Of a DNA stretch of 64,000 bases, positions 26,246 through 35,579 are shown piece by piece. The notes beneath the pieces are model-generated. The model was given only the letters and a program-made list of their open reading frames with translations, did not search any database and had not been told where the DNA came from. Source of the DNA: Streptomyces sp. B1I3 (lineage in GTDB: Bacteria > Actinomycetota > Actinomycetes > Streptomycetales > Streptomycetaceae); the NCBI RefSeq assembly GCF_030816615.1, contig NZ_JAUSYD010000001.1, forward strand, positions 5,726,501 to 5,790,500. Direction: 5' to 3'. Both the position numbers and the translations under genes were made by a program. Position 1 is the stretch's first letter, and each line of letters begins with the position of its first letter.

Positions 26246-27034
26246 ATGTCTCAGTCGACTCCACCGCTCACCGTCTCCTCGATCGTCACCACGCTCCGCG
26301 CCGCCGGCTGCGTGTTCGCCGAGGACGAGGCGGAACTGCTCCTGTCCACCGCCCCGGACCCCACCGAACTCGCCGCGATGGTCGAACGCCGGGTCGCCGG
26401 GCTTCCGCTCGAACACGTCCTGGGCTGGGCCGAGTTCCACGGAATGCGTATCGCTGTGGACCCAGGTGTCTTCGTACCGCGACGCCGTACCGAATTCCTC
26501 GTCTCGCAGGCCGCGGCGCTCGCCCCCGCCGGGGCGGTGGTCGTCGACCTGTGCTGCGGCTCCGGCGCGTTGGGTGTGGCACTGGCGTCGGCGCTGCCCG
26601 GCGCCGAACTGCACGCGGTCGACGTCGAACCCGCCGCCGTACGCTGTGCGCGGCGCAACGTGGAAGGGCTCGGGACGGTGTACGAGGGTGACCTCTTCGC
26701 GCCGTTGCCCGTCTCGCTGCGCGGCCGCGTCGACGTCCTGCTCGCCAACGTGCCCTACGTCCCCACCGACGACGTCGGGCTCCTGCCGGCCGAGGCGCGC
26801 ATCCACGAGCCGCGGGTGGCACTCGACGGCGGCGGCGACGGGCTCGACGTCATGCGCAGAGTGGCCGCCGAGGCGCCGGACTGGCTGGCCCCGGGAGGCA
26901 GCCTCTTCGTCGAGACGAGCGAGCGCCAAGCGGCACGGGCCCGCGAGACCGTGGGCGCCGGCGGACTCACCCCGCGCGTCGTCGTCTCCGGGGAGCTCTA
27001 CGCGACCGTCGTCATCGGGACCCGGCGTCCGTGA
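26246..27034 (+). CDS. putative protein-(glutamine-N5) methyltransferase, PrmC-related
   Basis: This SAM-dependent methyltransferase of 262 residues has a class I motif (VVDLCCGSGALGVALA), an acidic loop (LHAVDVEPAAVRCARRNVE) and the active-site motif NVPYV. True PrmC/HemK has NPPY, so this belongs to the actinobacterial PrmC-related group of unknown substrate. A helical N-terminal domain precedes it, with the HVLGWAEFHGMRIAVDPGVFVPRRRTEFLV segment typical of PrmC. The ATG at 26246 follows GAAAGGCTCC. A leader ORF and hairpin lie just upstream. The 3' end overlaps the convergent PNPOx-like gene by 23 bases. Confidence 0.85.
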   Translation: MSQSTPPLTVSSIVTTLRAAGCVFAEDEAELLLSTAPDPTELAAMVERRVAGLPLEHVLGWAEFHGMRIAVDPGVFVPRRRTEFLVSQAAALAPAGAVVVDLCCGSGALGVALASALPGAELHAVDVEPAAVRCARRNVEGLGTVYEGDLFAPLPVSLRGRVDVLLANVPYVPTDDVGLLPAEARIHEPRVALDGGGDGLDVMRRVAAEAPDWLAPGGSLFVETSERQAARARETVGAGGLTPRVVVSGELYATVVIGTRRP

Positions 27035-27554
27035 ACTGCCAGCGGGTCTGACCGTACGGCTCGCCCTTCGCGAAGCCGAAGGCCGTACGCGGGGGCACCG
27101 CGAAGACCTCCGCGCGGCCGCCCGCGCCGTTGGAGAACATGCCGTCGGTGACACCGAAGTGCCAGTCGCTGCCGTACTTGGCCTCCCATGCACCGGCCAG
27201 CGCGATCAGCCGCTCCTCGTCCGTCACCCGGACCGCCCGGCCCTCGACCACGACGTCGAAGCCCTCGTTCAGCGTGTTGGCGCCGGTGGTCAGGACGACC
27301 TCCGGGTTGGCTGCCAGATTCCGCGCCTTGCGCTCCGCCGCGCCCGTACAGAAGTGCAGCGCACCGTCCGACCAGAGGCCGATCAGCGGTGTGACGTGCG
27401 GGCGGCCGTCGGGGCGGACCGTGGACAGCCAGTACAGCTCCGCACCCTCCAGCAGCGCGACCGCGTCCGCCCACGGGCGGGCGGTGGCGTCCTCGCCGCT
27501 GTAGCGGGTGTCCAGGGCGGTCTCGGGGGTGGCGTTGCGGTCCGTGTCCGGCAT
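27012..27554 (-). CDS. pyridoxamine 5'-phosphate oxidase-family protein
   Basis: This 180-residue split-barrel flavin- or F420-binding protein has the PNPOx core AELYWLSTVRPDGRPHVTPLIGLWSDGALHFCTGAAERKARNLAANPEVVLT in several strands. It continues with VVVEGRAVRVTDEERL and a C-terminal FAVPPRTAFGFAKG element common in actinobacterial F420/PNPOx-like proteins. The exact cofactor and substrate are unknown. It is transcribed from its own promoter between the methyltransferase and glnE genes and overlaps the methyltransferase tail to tail by 23 bases. Confidence 0.85.
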   Translation of the reverse strand: MPDTDRNATPETALDTRYSGEDATARPWADAVALLEGAELYWLSTVRPDGRPHVTPLIGLWSDGALHFCTGAAERKARNLAANPEVVLTTGANTLNEGFDVVVEGRAVRVTDEERLIALAGAWEAKYGSDWHFGVTDGMFSNGAGGRAEVFAVPPRTAFGFAKGEPYGQTRWQFTDAGSR

Positions 27555-27721
27555 GACGGGCCTCCTGTGGATGCGGTGTGTGCTCGTACGGAGTGCGGTG
27601 CGTGCTCGTCCAGGTCATCGTGCCTGTGAAGTGCCGACTCCGCCGCCGCTCCGAATTCGCCGGCGCGCGGCTAGGCTCGGAGGTCGGACATGTGTGTGGT
27701 CGGCGGGCAGGAGAGCGCGGG

Positions 27722-30718
27722 ATGACGACGGTGCCGGGACGCAGGAGCAGTACGTTCACCCGACTGCTGCGGCACGGTTTCACCGACCCGTCCGCCGCCG
27801 AACGGCTGCTGGACCTCCCCGAGCTGTCCACCGTGCGGTCCGATCCCGTCCTCTTCGACGCGCTCGGGGCGACCGCCGACCCCGACCTGGCCCTGCGCGG
27901 CCTCGTGCGGCTCGTCGAGGCCGAGGAGCCCGACGGGCGCCAGGTGCTGCTCGACACGCTCGTCACGGCGAAGCCGCTGCGCGACCGGCTGCTCGGCGTC
28001 CTCGGCGCGTCCGAGGCGCTCGGGGACCATCTGGCGCGGCATCCGCGCGACTGGCAGGCGCTGGTCACGTACGAGGCCACCGACCTCCATCCCGGGGTCG
28101 CGGAATTCGAACGCATGCTCGCCGGCGCCGCCGACCCGGACTCGCTGCGGGTCGCCTACCGCAGGTCCCTGCTGTCGATAGCGGCCCGCGACGTGTGCGG
28201 GACGACCGATGTCGCCCAGGTCGCCGCCGAGCTGGCCGACCTGGCGACGGCCACGCTGCGCTCCGCGCTCGCGATCGCGGGTGCCGCGGCGCCCGCCGAC
28301 GCCGCGCAGTGCCGGCTCGCCGTCATCGCGATGGGCAAGTGCGGGGGACACGAGCTGAACTACGTCTCCGACGTCGACGTGATCTTCGTCGGGGAGCCCG
28401 CCGAGGGGGCGGAGGAGAGCGCGGCCCTGCAGGCCGCCACCCGGCTCGCCGCCCACATGATGCGGATCTGCTCCGACACCACCGTCGAGGGGACCATCTG
28501 GCCCGTCGACGCAAACCTGCGCCCCGAGGGCCGCAACGGACCGCTCGTGCGGACCCTCTCCTCGCACCTCGCCTACTACCAGCGCTGGGCCAAGACCTGG
28601 GAGTTCCAGGCGCTGCTCAAGGCCCGCCCGGTCGCCGGTGACCGGGGACTCGGCGCGGAGTACGTCGAAGCCGTCTCGCCCCTGGTCTGGCAGGCCGCCG
28701 ACCGGGAGAACTTCGTCGGCGACGTACAGAAGATGCGCCGCCGAGTCGTGGACAACATCCCCGTCGACCGCGTCGACCGGGAGCTCAAGCTCGGCCCGGG
28801 CGGGCTGAGGGACGTGGAGTTCGCCGTACAGCTGCTGCAGCTGGTGCACGGGCGCAGCGACAGCACGCTGCACGCCGGCTCCACGCTGGAGGCCCTGCGG
28901 GCGCTCGCCGACGGCGGATACGTCGGGCGGGCCGACGCGGCGCAGCTGGACGAGGCCTACCGCTTCCTGCGGGCCATGGAGCACCGCATCCAGCTCTACC
29001 GGCTGCGCCGCACCCACCTGGTGCCCGAGGACGAACCCGACCTGCGGCGTCTGGGGCGCTCCCTCGGCCTGCGCACGGATCCCGTCGCCGAGCTCAACAG
29101 GGCGTGGCGGCGGCACGCCTCCGTCGTGCGGCGGCTGCACGAGAAGCTGTTCTACCGGCCGCTGCTGGACGCCGTGGCCCAGCTGGCACCCGGCGAGAGC
29201 CGGCTCAGCCCGAAGGCCGCCGTCGTCCGGCTGGAGGCCCTCGGCTACGCCGATCCCGCCGCCGCGCTGCGGCACCTGGAGGCCCTGTCCTCGGGGGTGT
29301 CCCGCAAGGCCGCCATCCAGCGGACGCTCCTGCCGGTGCTGCTCGGCTGGTTCGCCGACTCCGCCGATCCGGACGCGGGCCTCCTCGGCTTCCGGCAGGT
29401 CTCCGACGCGCTCGGCAAGACCCCGTGGTACCTGCGGCTTCTACGCGACGAGGGTGCGGCGGCCGAGAACCTCGCCCGTGTCCTGTCGGCCGGCCGCCTC
29501 GCCCCCGACCTGCTGATGCGTGCCCCGGAGGCCGTGGCCATCCTCGGCGCGCCGGAGGGGCTCCGGCCCCGCGACCGTGCCCACCTGGAGCAGGAGGTGC
29601 TGGCCGCGGTCAGCCGGGCGCCCGGGGCCGAGGCGGCCGTCGCGGTGGCGCGCGGGATGCGGCGGCGAGAGCTCTTCCGTACGACGGCGGCCGACCTGAT
29701 CGGCTCGTACGGCACCGAGGAGAAGCCGGCCGAATCCGATCCCGGGGCGCTCGTCGACCGGGTCGGCTCCGCCGTCACCGACCTGAACGCGGCCACTCTC
29801 TCGGGGGCCCTGCGCGCGGCCGTACGCGCACGATGGGGCGACACCCTGCCGACCAGGTTCGCGGTCATCGGCATGGGCCGGTTCGGCGGGCACGAGCTGA
29901 GTTACGGCTCCGACGCGGACGTCCTGTTCGTGCACGCGCCGCGCGAGGGCGTGAGTGACGAGGAGGCGGCCCGGGCCGCGAACACCGTCATCACGGAGAT
30001 GCGCAGGCTGCTCGAACTGCCGACGGCCGACCCGCCGCTGCTGATCGACGCCGACCTGCGGCCGGAGGGCAGGAGCGGGCCGCTCGTGCGCACCCTGAAG
30101 TCGTACGAGGCCTACTACCGGCGCTGGGCGCTGGTGTGGGAGAGCCAGGCCCTCCTGCGGGCGGAGCCGGTGGCGGGGGACGAGGAGCTCGGGCGCGCGT
30201 TCATCGAGCTGATCGACCCGCTGCGTTATCCGGTGGAGGGGCTGGGGGACGACGCGGTGCGCGAGATCCGGCGGCTCAAGGCGCGGATGGAGTCCGAGCG
30301 GATGCCGCGGGGCGCGGACCCCACCCTCCACGCCAAGCTGGGGCGGGGCGGGCTCAGCGACGTCGAGTGGACGGTACAGCTGATGCAGATGCAGCACGGC
30401 TGGGCCGAGCCCGGGCTGCGCACGACGCGTACACGTGAGGCGCTGGCCGCGGCGTGCGCGGCGGGGCTGATCCCGGCCGAGGAGGCCCAGACGCTGGACG
30501 AGGCGTGGGTGCTGGCCACGCGGGTGCGCAACGCGGTGATGCTGGTACGCGGGCGGCCGGGGGACACGTTCCCCTCGAACCCGCGCGAGCTGACGGCGGT
30601 GGGCCGCTACCTGGGCTACGAGCTGGGACACGTCGGGGACATGCTGGACGACTACCGCCGGATCACGAGGCGGGCGCGAGCGGTGGTGGAGGAGCGGTTC
30701 TACGGGGCGGCGGGGTGA
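27722..30718 (+). CDS. glnE: bifunctional glutamine synthetase adenylyltransferase/deadenylase
   Basis: This enzyme attaches AMP to a tyrosine of GSI-type glutamine synthetase and removes it again, adjusting activity to nitrogen supply. The 998-residue protein has two nucleotidyltransferase domains. The N-terminal one is near residue 200 (GKCGGHELNYVSDVDVIFVG), the C-terminal one near residue 716 (GMGRFGGHELSYGSDADVLFV), each followed by a helical GlnE domain (for example LKLGPGGLRDVEFAVQLLQL). The catalytic G...SDxD aspartates are intact in both. The ATG at 27722 follows AGGAGAG. The gene stands alone, in the same window as glnA2 and glnII. Its expected substrate GlnA is outside the window. 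Confidence 0.95.
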   Translation: MTTVPGRRSSTFTRLLRHGFTDPSAAERLLDLPELSTVRSDPVLFDALGATADPDLALRGLVRLVEAEEPDGRQVLLDTLVTAKPLRDRLLGVLGASEALGDHLARHPRDWQALVTYEATDLHPGVAEFERMLAGAADPDSLRVAYRRSLLSIAARDVCGTTDVAQVAAELADLATATLRSALAIAGAAAPADAAQCRLAVIAMGKCGGHELNYVSDVDVIFVGEPAEGAEESAALQAATRLAAHMMRICSDTTVEGTIWPVDANLRPEGRNGPLVRTLSSHLAYYQRWAKTWEFQALLKARPVAGDRGLGAEYVEAVSPLVWQAADRENFVGDVQKMRRRVVDNIPVDRVDRELKLGPGGLRDVEFAVQLLQLVHGRSDSTLHAGSTLEALRALADGGYVGRADAAQLDEAYRFLRAMEHRIQLYRLRRTHLVPEDEPDLRRLGRSLGLRTDPVAELNRAWRRHASVVRRLHEKLFYRPLLDAVAQLAPGESRLSPKAAVVRLEALGYADPAAALRHLEALSSGVSRKAAIQRTLLPVLLGWFADSADPDAGLLGFRQVSDALGKTPWYLRLLRDEGAAAENLARVLSAGRLAPDLLMRAPEAVAILGAPEGLRPRDRAHLEQEVLAAVSRAPGAEAAVAVARGMRRRELFRTTAADLIGSYGTEEKPAESDPGALVDRVGSAVTDLNAATLSGALRAAVRARWGDTLPTRFAVIGMGRFGGHELSYGSDADVLFVHAPREGVSDEEAARAANTVITEMRRLLELPTADPPLLIDADLRPEGRSGPLVRTLKSYEAYYRRWALVWESQALLRAEPVAGDEELGRAFIELIDPLRYPVEGLGDDAVREIRRLKARMESERMPRGADPTLHAKLGRGGLSDVEWTVQLMQMQHGWAEPGLRTTRTREALAAACAAGLIPAEEAQTLDEAWVLATRVRNAVMLVRGRPGDTFPSNPRELTAVGRYLGYELGHVGDMLDDYRRITRRARAVVEERFYGAAG

Positions 30719-30776
30719 GAGGCCCGGCGGGAGGCGGCGGTGCCGCCGGCCGCCTGACGGGCCCGGGAGGACGCCC

Positions 30777-31709
30777 TCAGTCGCCGGGCTCCGGGGCCGC
30801 GGCGGGGGCCGATCCCGGGAGCAGGGCACGCAGGCGCCCGCCCCCTGCGCCGGAACGCGGGACCACCTTCGGCAGACGGTGCGGAAGCGACCCGTACCAG
30901 CCGTACGAGACCGCGTAGCCGAACGTCAGGCAGGCCATTCCGCCCACCGCGTCCAGCCAGAAGTGGTTCGCGGTCGACACGATCACGATCAGCGTGACGA
31001 ACGGGTACAGCAGGCCCAGGATGCGGGCCCAGGGTGCGGTCGCCAGGGCGCATATGGTCAGACCGCACCACAGGGACCAGCCGATGTGCATCGACGGCAT
31101 CGCCGCGTACTGGTTCGACATGTGCTTGAAGTTGCCCGAGGCCATCGACCCCCAGGTCTCGTGCAGCATGACCGTGTCGATGAAGCCCGTTGCCCTCATC
31201 AGGCGGGGAGGGGCCAGCGGGAAGAGGTAGTAGCCGAGCAGCGCCACCGCCGTGGTCGCGAAGAGGATCAGGCGGGTCGCCGCATAACGGCCCGGTTGGC
31301 GGCGGAACAGCCAGATGAGCACACCGATGGTGATGACGAAGTGCAGCGTCGCGTAGTAGTAGTTCATGGACACGATCAGCCATGTCACCGAATTGACCGC
31401 GTGGTTGACCGTTTCCTCGAAGGCCAGCCCGACGCTGTGCTCCAGGGACCAGATCCGGTCGGCGTTGCGCAGGGCAGCCGCCTTCTGCTCGGGCACGGCG
31501 TTGCGCACCAGCGAGTAGAGCCAGTAACTGACCGCGATCAGCAGGATTTCGAACCACAGGCGCGGGCGCCGGGGGGAGCGAAGCGAGCGCAGGCGCCAGG
31601 ACCACTGGGGGCGGGGCCCCGGAGGCTCGGCGGCGGTCGCTCCGACCGCGAGGGGTGAAGGGGTGACCGCCGTGCGGTCTTCCTGTGTAGTCACGTGCGA
31701 TTCACCCAT
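30777..31709 (-). CDS. PAP2-superfamily membrane phosphatase/transferase
   Basis: This membrane protein of about 310 residues has roughly six transmembrane segments. The PAP2 catalytic signatures are AAMPSMHIGWSLW (first His) and VIVSTANHFWLDAVGG (second His and Asp), in the AUR1/inositol-phosphorylceramide-synthase-like branch common in actinomycetes. It probably acts on lipid phosphates or transfers head groups. The substrate is unknown. The ATG at 31709 is given. A GTG at 31694 (after GGTGA) would also serve, and the first 50 residues are a disordered cytoplasmic tail either way. Confidence 0.85.
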   Translation of the reverse strand: MGESHVTTQEDRTAVTPSPLAVGATAAEPPGPRPQWSWRLRSLRSPRRPRLWFEILLIAVSYWLYSLVRNAVPEQKAAALRNADRIWSLEHSVGLAFEETVNHAVNSVTWLIVSMNYYYATLHFVITIGVLIWLFRRQPGRYAATRLILFATTAVALLGYYLFPLAPPRLMRATGFIDTVMLHETWGSMASGNFKHMSNQYAAMPSMHIGWSLWCGLTICALATAPWARILGLLYPFVTLIVIVSTANHFWLDAVGGMACLTFGYAVSYGWYGSLPHRLPKVVPRSGAGGGRLRALLPGSAPAAAPEPGD

Positions 31710-31865
31710 AGGCGCAGAGTCTGCCAGATACGTTCCCGTGTGCCCGATGATCCTCCGGTCGGGTACCGGCCGCACATTCTGTACCTTACGGCCAGGTGCG
31801 CGGTCCTGAGCGGGCCCCACGGGTCCTGCCGCCCGCCGGTCCGGTCCCGGTCGTGCCCCGTGCGG

Positions 31866-32909
31866 TCACCGGCGTGACCGGGGGCCCGGCGAGGTGCCCG
31901 GCCCCGCCGCGGTCGAGCCGCGGACGACCAGCTCGGGCATGAAGACGAATTCGCTGTGCGGAGCGGGGGTGCCGCCGATCTCCTCCAGCAGCGTGCGCAC
32001 CGCGGCCTGTCCCATGGCCGTCACCGGCTGCCGGATCGTGGTCAGCGGCGGATCGGTGAACGCTATGAGCGGGGAGTCGTCGTAACCGACCACCGAGAGG
32101 TCGCGCGGCACCTCCATCGACAGCCGGCGGGCCGCCCGGATCGCGCCGAGCGCCATCATGTCGCTGGCGCACACCACCGCGGTGCAGCCGCGCTCCATCA
32201 GGGCCGAGGCCGCCGCCTGGCCACCCTCCAGCGTGTAGAGGGAGTGCTGGATCAGCTCTTCCACCGCGTCCGCGGCAAGGCCGAGCTGCTCCGCCATCGT
32301 GGCGTGGAAGCCCTCTATCTTGCGCAACACCGGCACGAAGCGTTTGGGGCCGACCGCGAGGCCGATGCGCTGGTGTCCCAGTGCCACCAGGTGCGTCACC
32401 GCGAGCCGCATCGCGGCCCGGTCGTCGGGGGAGATGAACGGCGCCTGCACCTTGGGGGAGAAGCCGTTGACCAGGACGAAGGGAACACCCTGCGCACGAA
32501 GTTGTTCGTAGCGCTGCATGTCGGCGGAGGTGTCGGCGTGGAGGCCGGAGACGAAGATGATGCCCGAGACCCCGCGGTCCACGAGCATCTCGGTGAGCTC
32601 GTCCTCCGTCGAGCCACCGGGCGTCTGCGTCGCCAGCACCGGTGTGTAGCCCTGCCGCGTCAGCGCCTGGCCGATGACCTGGGCGAGGGCGGGGAAGATC
32701 GGGTTCTCCAGCTCGGGCGTGATGAGGCCGACCAGTCCGGCGCTGCGCCTGCGCAGGCGCACCGGGCGTTCATAGCCGAGGACGTCGAGCGCCGCGAGGA
32801 CGGATTCACGGGTAGCCGCGGCGACACCGGGCTTGCCGTTCAGTACACGGCTGACCGTCGCTTCGCTGACCCCCGCCTGAGTTGCGATATCGGCAAGCCG
32901 TGCGGTCAT
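31866..32909 (-). CDS. malR: LacI-family maltose regulator MalR
   Basis: This transcriptional repressor of the LacI/GalR family has 347 residues. The DNA-binding domain is RLADIATQAGVSEATVSRVLNGKPGVAAATRESVLAAL with hinge helix (RRRSAGLVGLITPEL), followed by a periplasmic-binding-protein-like sensor domain (VCASDMMALGAI, VPRDLSVVGYDDSPLIAFTDPPLTTIRQP). It is divergent from malEFG-aglA across 360 bases that contain CTTGCAG-type motifs, the recognition sequence described for Streptomyces MalR. It should repress maltose and starch genes until maltose or maltodextrin is present. A second, closely similar gene sits at 38227. Confidence 0.9.
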   Translation of the reverse strand: MTARLADIATQAGVSEATVSRVLNGKPGVAAATRESVLAALDVLGYERPVRLRRRSAGLVGLITPELENPIFPALAQVIGQALTRQGYTPVLATQTPGGSTEDELTEMLVDRGVSGIIFVSGLHADTSADMQRYEQLRAQGVPFVLVNGFSPKVQAPFISPDDRAAMRLAVTHLVALGHQRIGLAVGPKRFVPVLRKIEGFHATMAEQLGLAADAVEELIQHSLYTLEGGQAAASALMERGCTAVVCASDMMALGAIRAARRLSMEVPRDLSVVGYDDSPLIAFTDPPLTTIRQPVTAMGQAAVRTLLEEIGGTPAPHSEFVFMPELVVRGSTAAGPGTSPGPRSRR

Positions 32910-33011
32910 GGAAGTGGACTGTACCGGGCGCGTGTCGGATTGCCCACCATGCGCCGGATTCGGGCCCCACGGCTCCGTGGCGGAGCTCTGCAGCGGCCTG
33001 CGCAGCAATAT

Positions 33012-33019
33012 CTTGCAAG
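33012..33019. promoter_or_regulatory. CTTGCAAG palindrome, possible MalR half-operator near the malR promoter
   Basis: The perfect 8-bp palindrome CTTGCAAG lies 103 bases upstream of the malR start codon. GCAATATCTTGC overlaps it on the left and GCCTTGCGG follows on the right. It fits the CTTGCAG-like MalR recognition core and may serve autoregulation. Confidence 0.4.
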
Positions 33020-33165
33020 GCCTTGCGGCCCCTCCCCGCTCACGGCGATCGGATCGTCGTACCGCCCAGGGAGGCGGCCTGGCCTGCTGCGGGCAGGGCG
33101 GAACGGGCTCCGTCAAGAGGCTTGACGGCAACCTTGAGGACACGCCAATGTAACGATCAGCGGCG

Positions 33166-33186
33166 CTTGCAGAAATCTTCCGCAAG
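33166..33186. promoter_or_regulatory. probable MalR operator before malE
   Basis: CTTGC (33166-33170) and GCAAG (33182-33186) are inverted around 11 bases, and the left part reads CTTGCAG, the motif reported for Streptomyces MalR sites. It lies 84 bases upstream of the malE start codon, in the least GC-rich part of the region. Confidence 0.6.
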
Positions 33187-33269
33187 GTCTTTCGGTCGTC
33201 TTTCATCCTTGTTACGTTCACGTCGACCCGGCGCCGCGACGGAGCGGTACGGCAGTTGAAGGAGTTCAG

Positions 33270-34541
33270 ATGCGACGTGGCATAACGGCCACCGCCCTGG
33301 TCGCGGCCCTGGCGCTCGCGGCGACCGCCTGCGGCAGCGACGACGAGTCCGGCGGCAGCAAGAGCTCGGGCGAGCTCTCCGGCACGGTGACGTGGTGGGA
33401 CACCTCGACCGTCGGCAGCGAGGACAAGGTCTTCAAGAAGATCGCCGAGGGTTTCGAGAAGAAGCACCCGAAGGTCGACGTCAAGTACGTCAACGTGCCC
33501 TTCGGTGAGGCGCAGAACAAGTTCAAGAACGCCGCGCAGGCCGGCGCCGGCGCCCCCGACGTCATCCGCTCCGAGGTCGCCTGGACCCCGGAGTTCGCGG
33601 ACCTCGGCTACCTCGCTCCGCTGGACGGCACCTCGGCGCTGAAGGACGAGGACGACTTCCTCGAGCAGGCCGCCGCGTCGACCGAGTACAACGGCAAGAC
33701 GTACGCGGTTCCGCAGGTCATCGACTCCATGGGCATCTTCTACAACAAGAAGATCTTCGCGGACGCCGGTGTCGAGGTCCCCAAGAACATCGGCGACCTG
33801 AAGACCGTCTCCAAGACGATCAAGGAGAAGACCGGCAAGACCGGTCTCTACCTGCGCGGCGACGACGCCTACTGGTTCCTCTCCTTCCTCTACGGCGAGG
33901 GCGGCGACCTGGTCGACGCCTCGTCCAAGACCGTCACGGTGGACGAGCCCGAGGGCGTCAAGGCCTTCAAGACCGTCAAGGAGCTCGTCGACTCCGGTGC
34001 GGCGAAGACCGATGCCACCGACGGCTGGGAGAACATGCAGTCGTCGTTCAAGGACGGCAAGGTCGCGATGATGATCAACGGCCCGTGGGCCGTCGCCGAC
34101 ACCCTGACCGGCAAGGAGTTCACCGACAAGGCGAACCTGGGCATCTCCCCGGTGCCGGCCGGTTCCGCCGGGCAGGGCGCCCCGCAGGGCGGCCACAACC
34201 TCGCCGTGTACGCGGGTTCCAAGAACCTCGAGGCCTCGTACGCCTTCGTCGAGTACATGACCTCGGTGGAGACCCAGGCGCAGACCGCCGGTGAGCTGAA
34301 CCTGCTCCCGACCCGCACCTCGGCGTACTCCAAGCAGGAGGCCGCGGACAGCGAGATCGTCCAGTTCTTCAAGCCCGTCGTCGAGACCGCCGTCGAGCGT
34401 CCCTGGATCCCGGAGACCGGCAGCCTCTTCGCGCCGCTCGTCACCGAGTACACCAAGGTCCTCACCGGCCAGACCACGCCGGAGAAGGCCGCTTCGACGA
34501 CCGGCGACTCCTACCGCAAGCTCCTCGAGGGCTGGAAGTAA
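33270..34541 (+). CDS. malE: maltose/maltodextrin-binding lipoprotein MalE
   Basis: This extracytoplasmic solute-binding protein of an ABC importer has 423 residues. A lipoprotein signal ends at the lipobox LAATAC, with the lipid-anchored Cys at residue 21. The family 1 binding-protein fold includes VTWWDTSTVGSEDKVFKKIAEGFEKKHPKVDVKYV, APDVIRSEVAWTPEFADLGYL and KVAMMINGPWAVAD. The gene starts the malE-malF-malG-aglA operon, 21 bases before malF. MalR operator motifs lie upstream. Codon use is notably regular and Lys/Glu-rich, as expected for an abundant surface protein. Confidence 0.92.
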   Translation: MRRGITATALVAALALAATACGSDDESGGSKSSGELSGTVTWWDTSTVGSEDKVFKKIAEGFEKKHPKVDVKYVNVPFGEAQNKFKNAAQAGAGAPDVIRSEVAWTPEFADLGYLAPLDGTSALKDEDDFLEQAAASTEYNGKTYAVPQVIDSMGIFYNKKIFADAGVEVPKNIGDLKTVSKTIKEKTGKTGLYLRGDDAYWFLSFLYGEGGDLVDASSKTVTVDEPEGVKAFKTVKELVDSGAAKTDATDGWENMQSSFKDGKVAMMINGPWAVADTLTGKEFTDKANLGISPVPAGSAGQGAPQGGHNLAVYAGSKNLEASYAFVEYMTSVETQAQTAGELNLLPTRTSAYSKQEAADSEIVQFFKPVVETAVERPWIPETGSLFAPLVTEYTKVLTGQTTPEKAASTTGDSYRKLLEGWK

Positions 34542-34562
34542 CCCAGGAAGGCAGGCCGGCTG

Positions 34563-35579
34563 ATGGCTGTCCACACCAGCCAGTCGGTGGCGAAGGCCGC
34601 GGGCGACGACGTCGCCCGCGGCCGGAGCCGCGGTACTGGTAACCCCCCGCCCCCGAGCAGGCTCCGGCGGGCCATGTCGGTCCACTGGTACGCCTGGGTC
34701 ATGGTCGCCCCGGTCGTGATCGTGATCGGCGTGATCATCGGCTATCCGCTGGTCCGCGGCGTCTACCTGTCGCTGACCAACGCCAATGAGCGCAACGTCG
34801 CACGGTCCATCGGTGTCAACGAACTGCCCGCCACCTACGAGTTCGTGGGCGTCGACAACTACGTCGACGCGCTGACGGGTACCCAGTTCCTCGGCACGCT
34901 CGGCTGGACCCTGGTGTGGACGGTCTCCTGCGTGGGCATCACGTTCTGCCTGGGCATGGGCCTCGCCAACATCCTCAACCGCCGTATCGCCGGACGCTCC
35001 GCCTACCGCATGGCCCTGATCCTGCCCTGGGCCATCCCCGGTTTCGTCTCGGTCTTCGCCTGGCGCTTCCTCTACAACGAGGACCGCGGACTGCTCAACA
35101 AGGTCCTCGGTGGCGCCGGCATCGACGGCATACCGTGGCTGAACGACCCGACGTGGGCCAAGTTCTCGGTCATCGCCGTCAACGTCTGGCTCGGCGTGCC
35201 GTTCATGATGGTCGCCCTGCTCGGCGGGCTGCAGTCGATCCCCTCGGAGCAGTACGAGGCCGCCGAGATGGACGGCGCCACCGCCTGGCAGCGCTTCCGC
35301 CACATCACGCTTCCCGGACTGCGCCCGGTGTCCACCACGGTGATCCTGCTCTCCACCATCTGGACCTTCAACATGTTCCCGGTGATCTTCCTGCTGACCC
35401 GCGGCGGACCCGGCGAGGCCACCCAGATCCTGGTCACCCAGGCGTACAAATTCTCCTTCGAGATCAGCCCGCGCGACTTCGCGCAGTCCTCCACCTGGGG
35501 CGTGCTGATCCTCGTACTCCTGATGCTCTTCGCCATGGTGTACCGGCGAGTGCTCCGCACGCAGGGAGACAACTGGTGA
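34563..35579 (+). CDS. malF: maltose ABC transporter permease MalF
   Basis: This 338-residue membrane permease is the first of the heterodimer, with about six transmembrane helices after a 35-residue cytoplasmic N-terminus. The EAA loop that contacts the ATPase is EQYEAAEMDGATAWQRFRHITLPGLRP near residue 240. Its stop overlaps the malG GTG (GTGA), so the two permeases are made in step. No ATPase gene is present in the operon. In Streptomyces the shared ATPase MsiK encoded elsewhere is known to energise such importers. Confidence 0.92.
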   Translation: MAVHTSQSVAKAAGDDVARGRSRGTGNPPPPSRLRRAMSVHWYAWVMVAPVVIVIGVIIGYPLVRGVYLSLTNANERNVARSIGVNELPATYEFVGVDNYVDALTGTQFLGTLGWTLVWTVSCVGITFCLGMGLANILNRRIAGRSAYRMALILPWAIPGFVSVFAWRFLYNEDRGLLNKVLGGAGIDGIPWLNDPTWAKFSVIAVNVWLGVPFMMVALLGGLQSIPSEQYEAAEMDGATAWQRFRHITLPGLRPVSTTVILLSTIWTFNMFPVIFLLTRGGPGEATQILVTQAYKFSFEISPRDFAQSSTWGVLILVLLMLFAMVYRRVLRTQGDNW

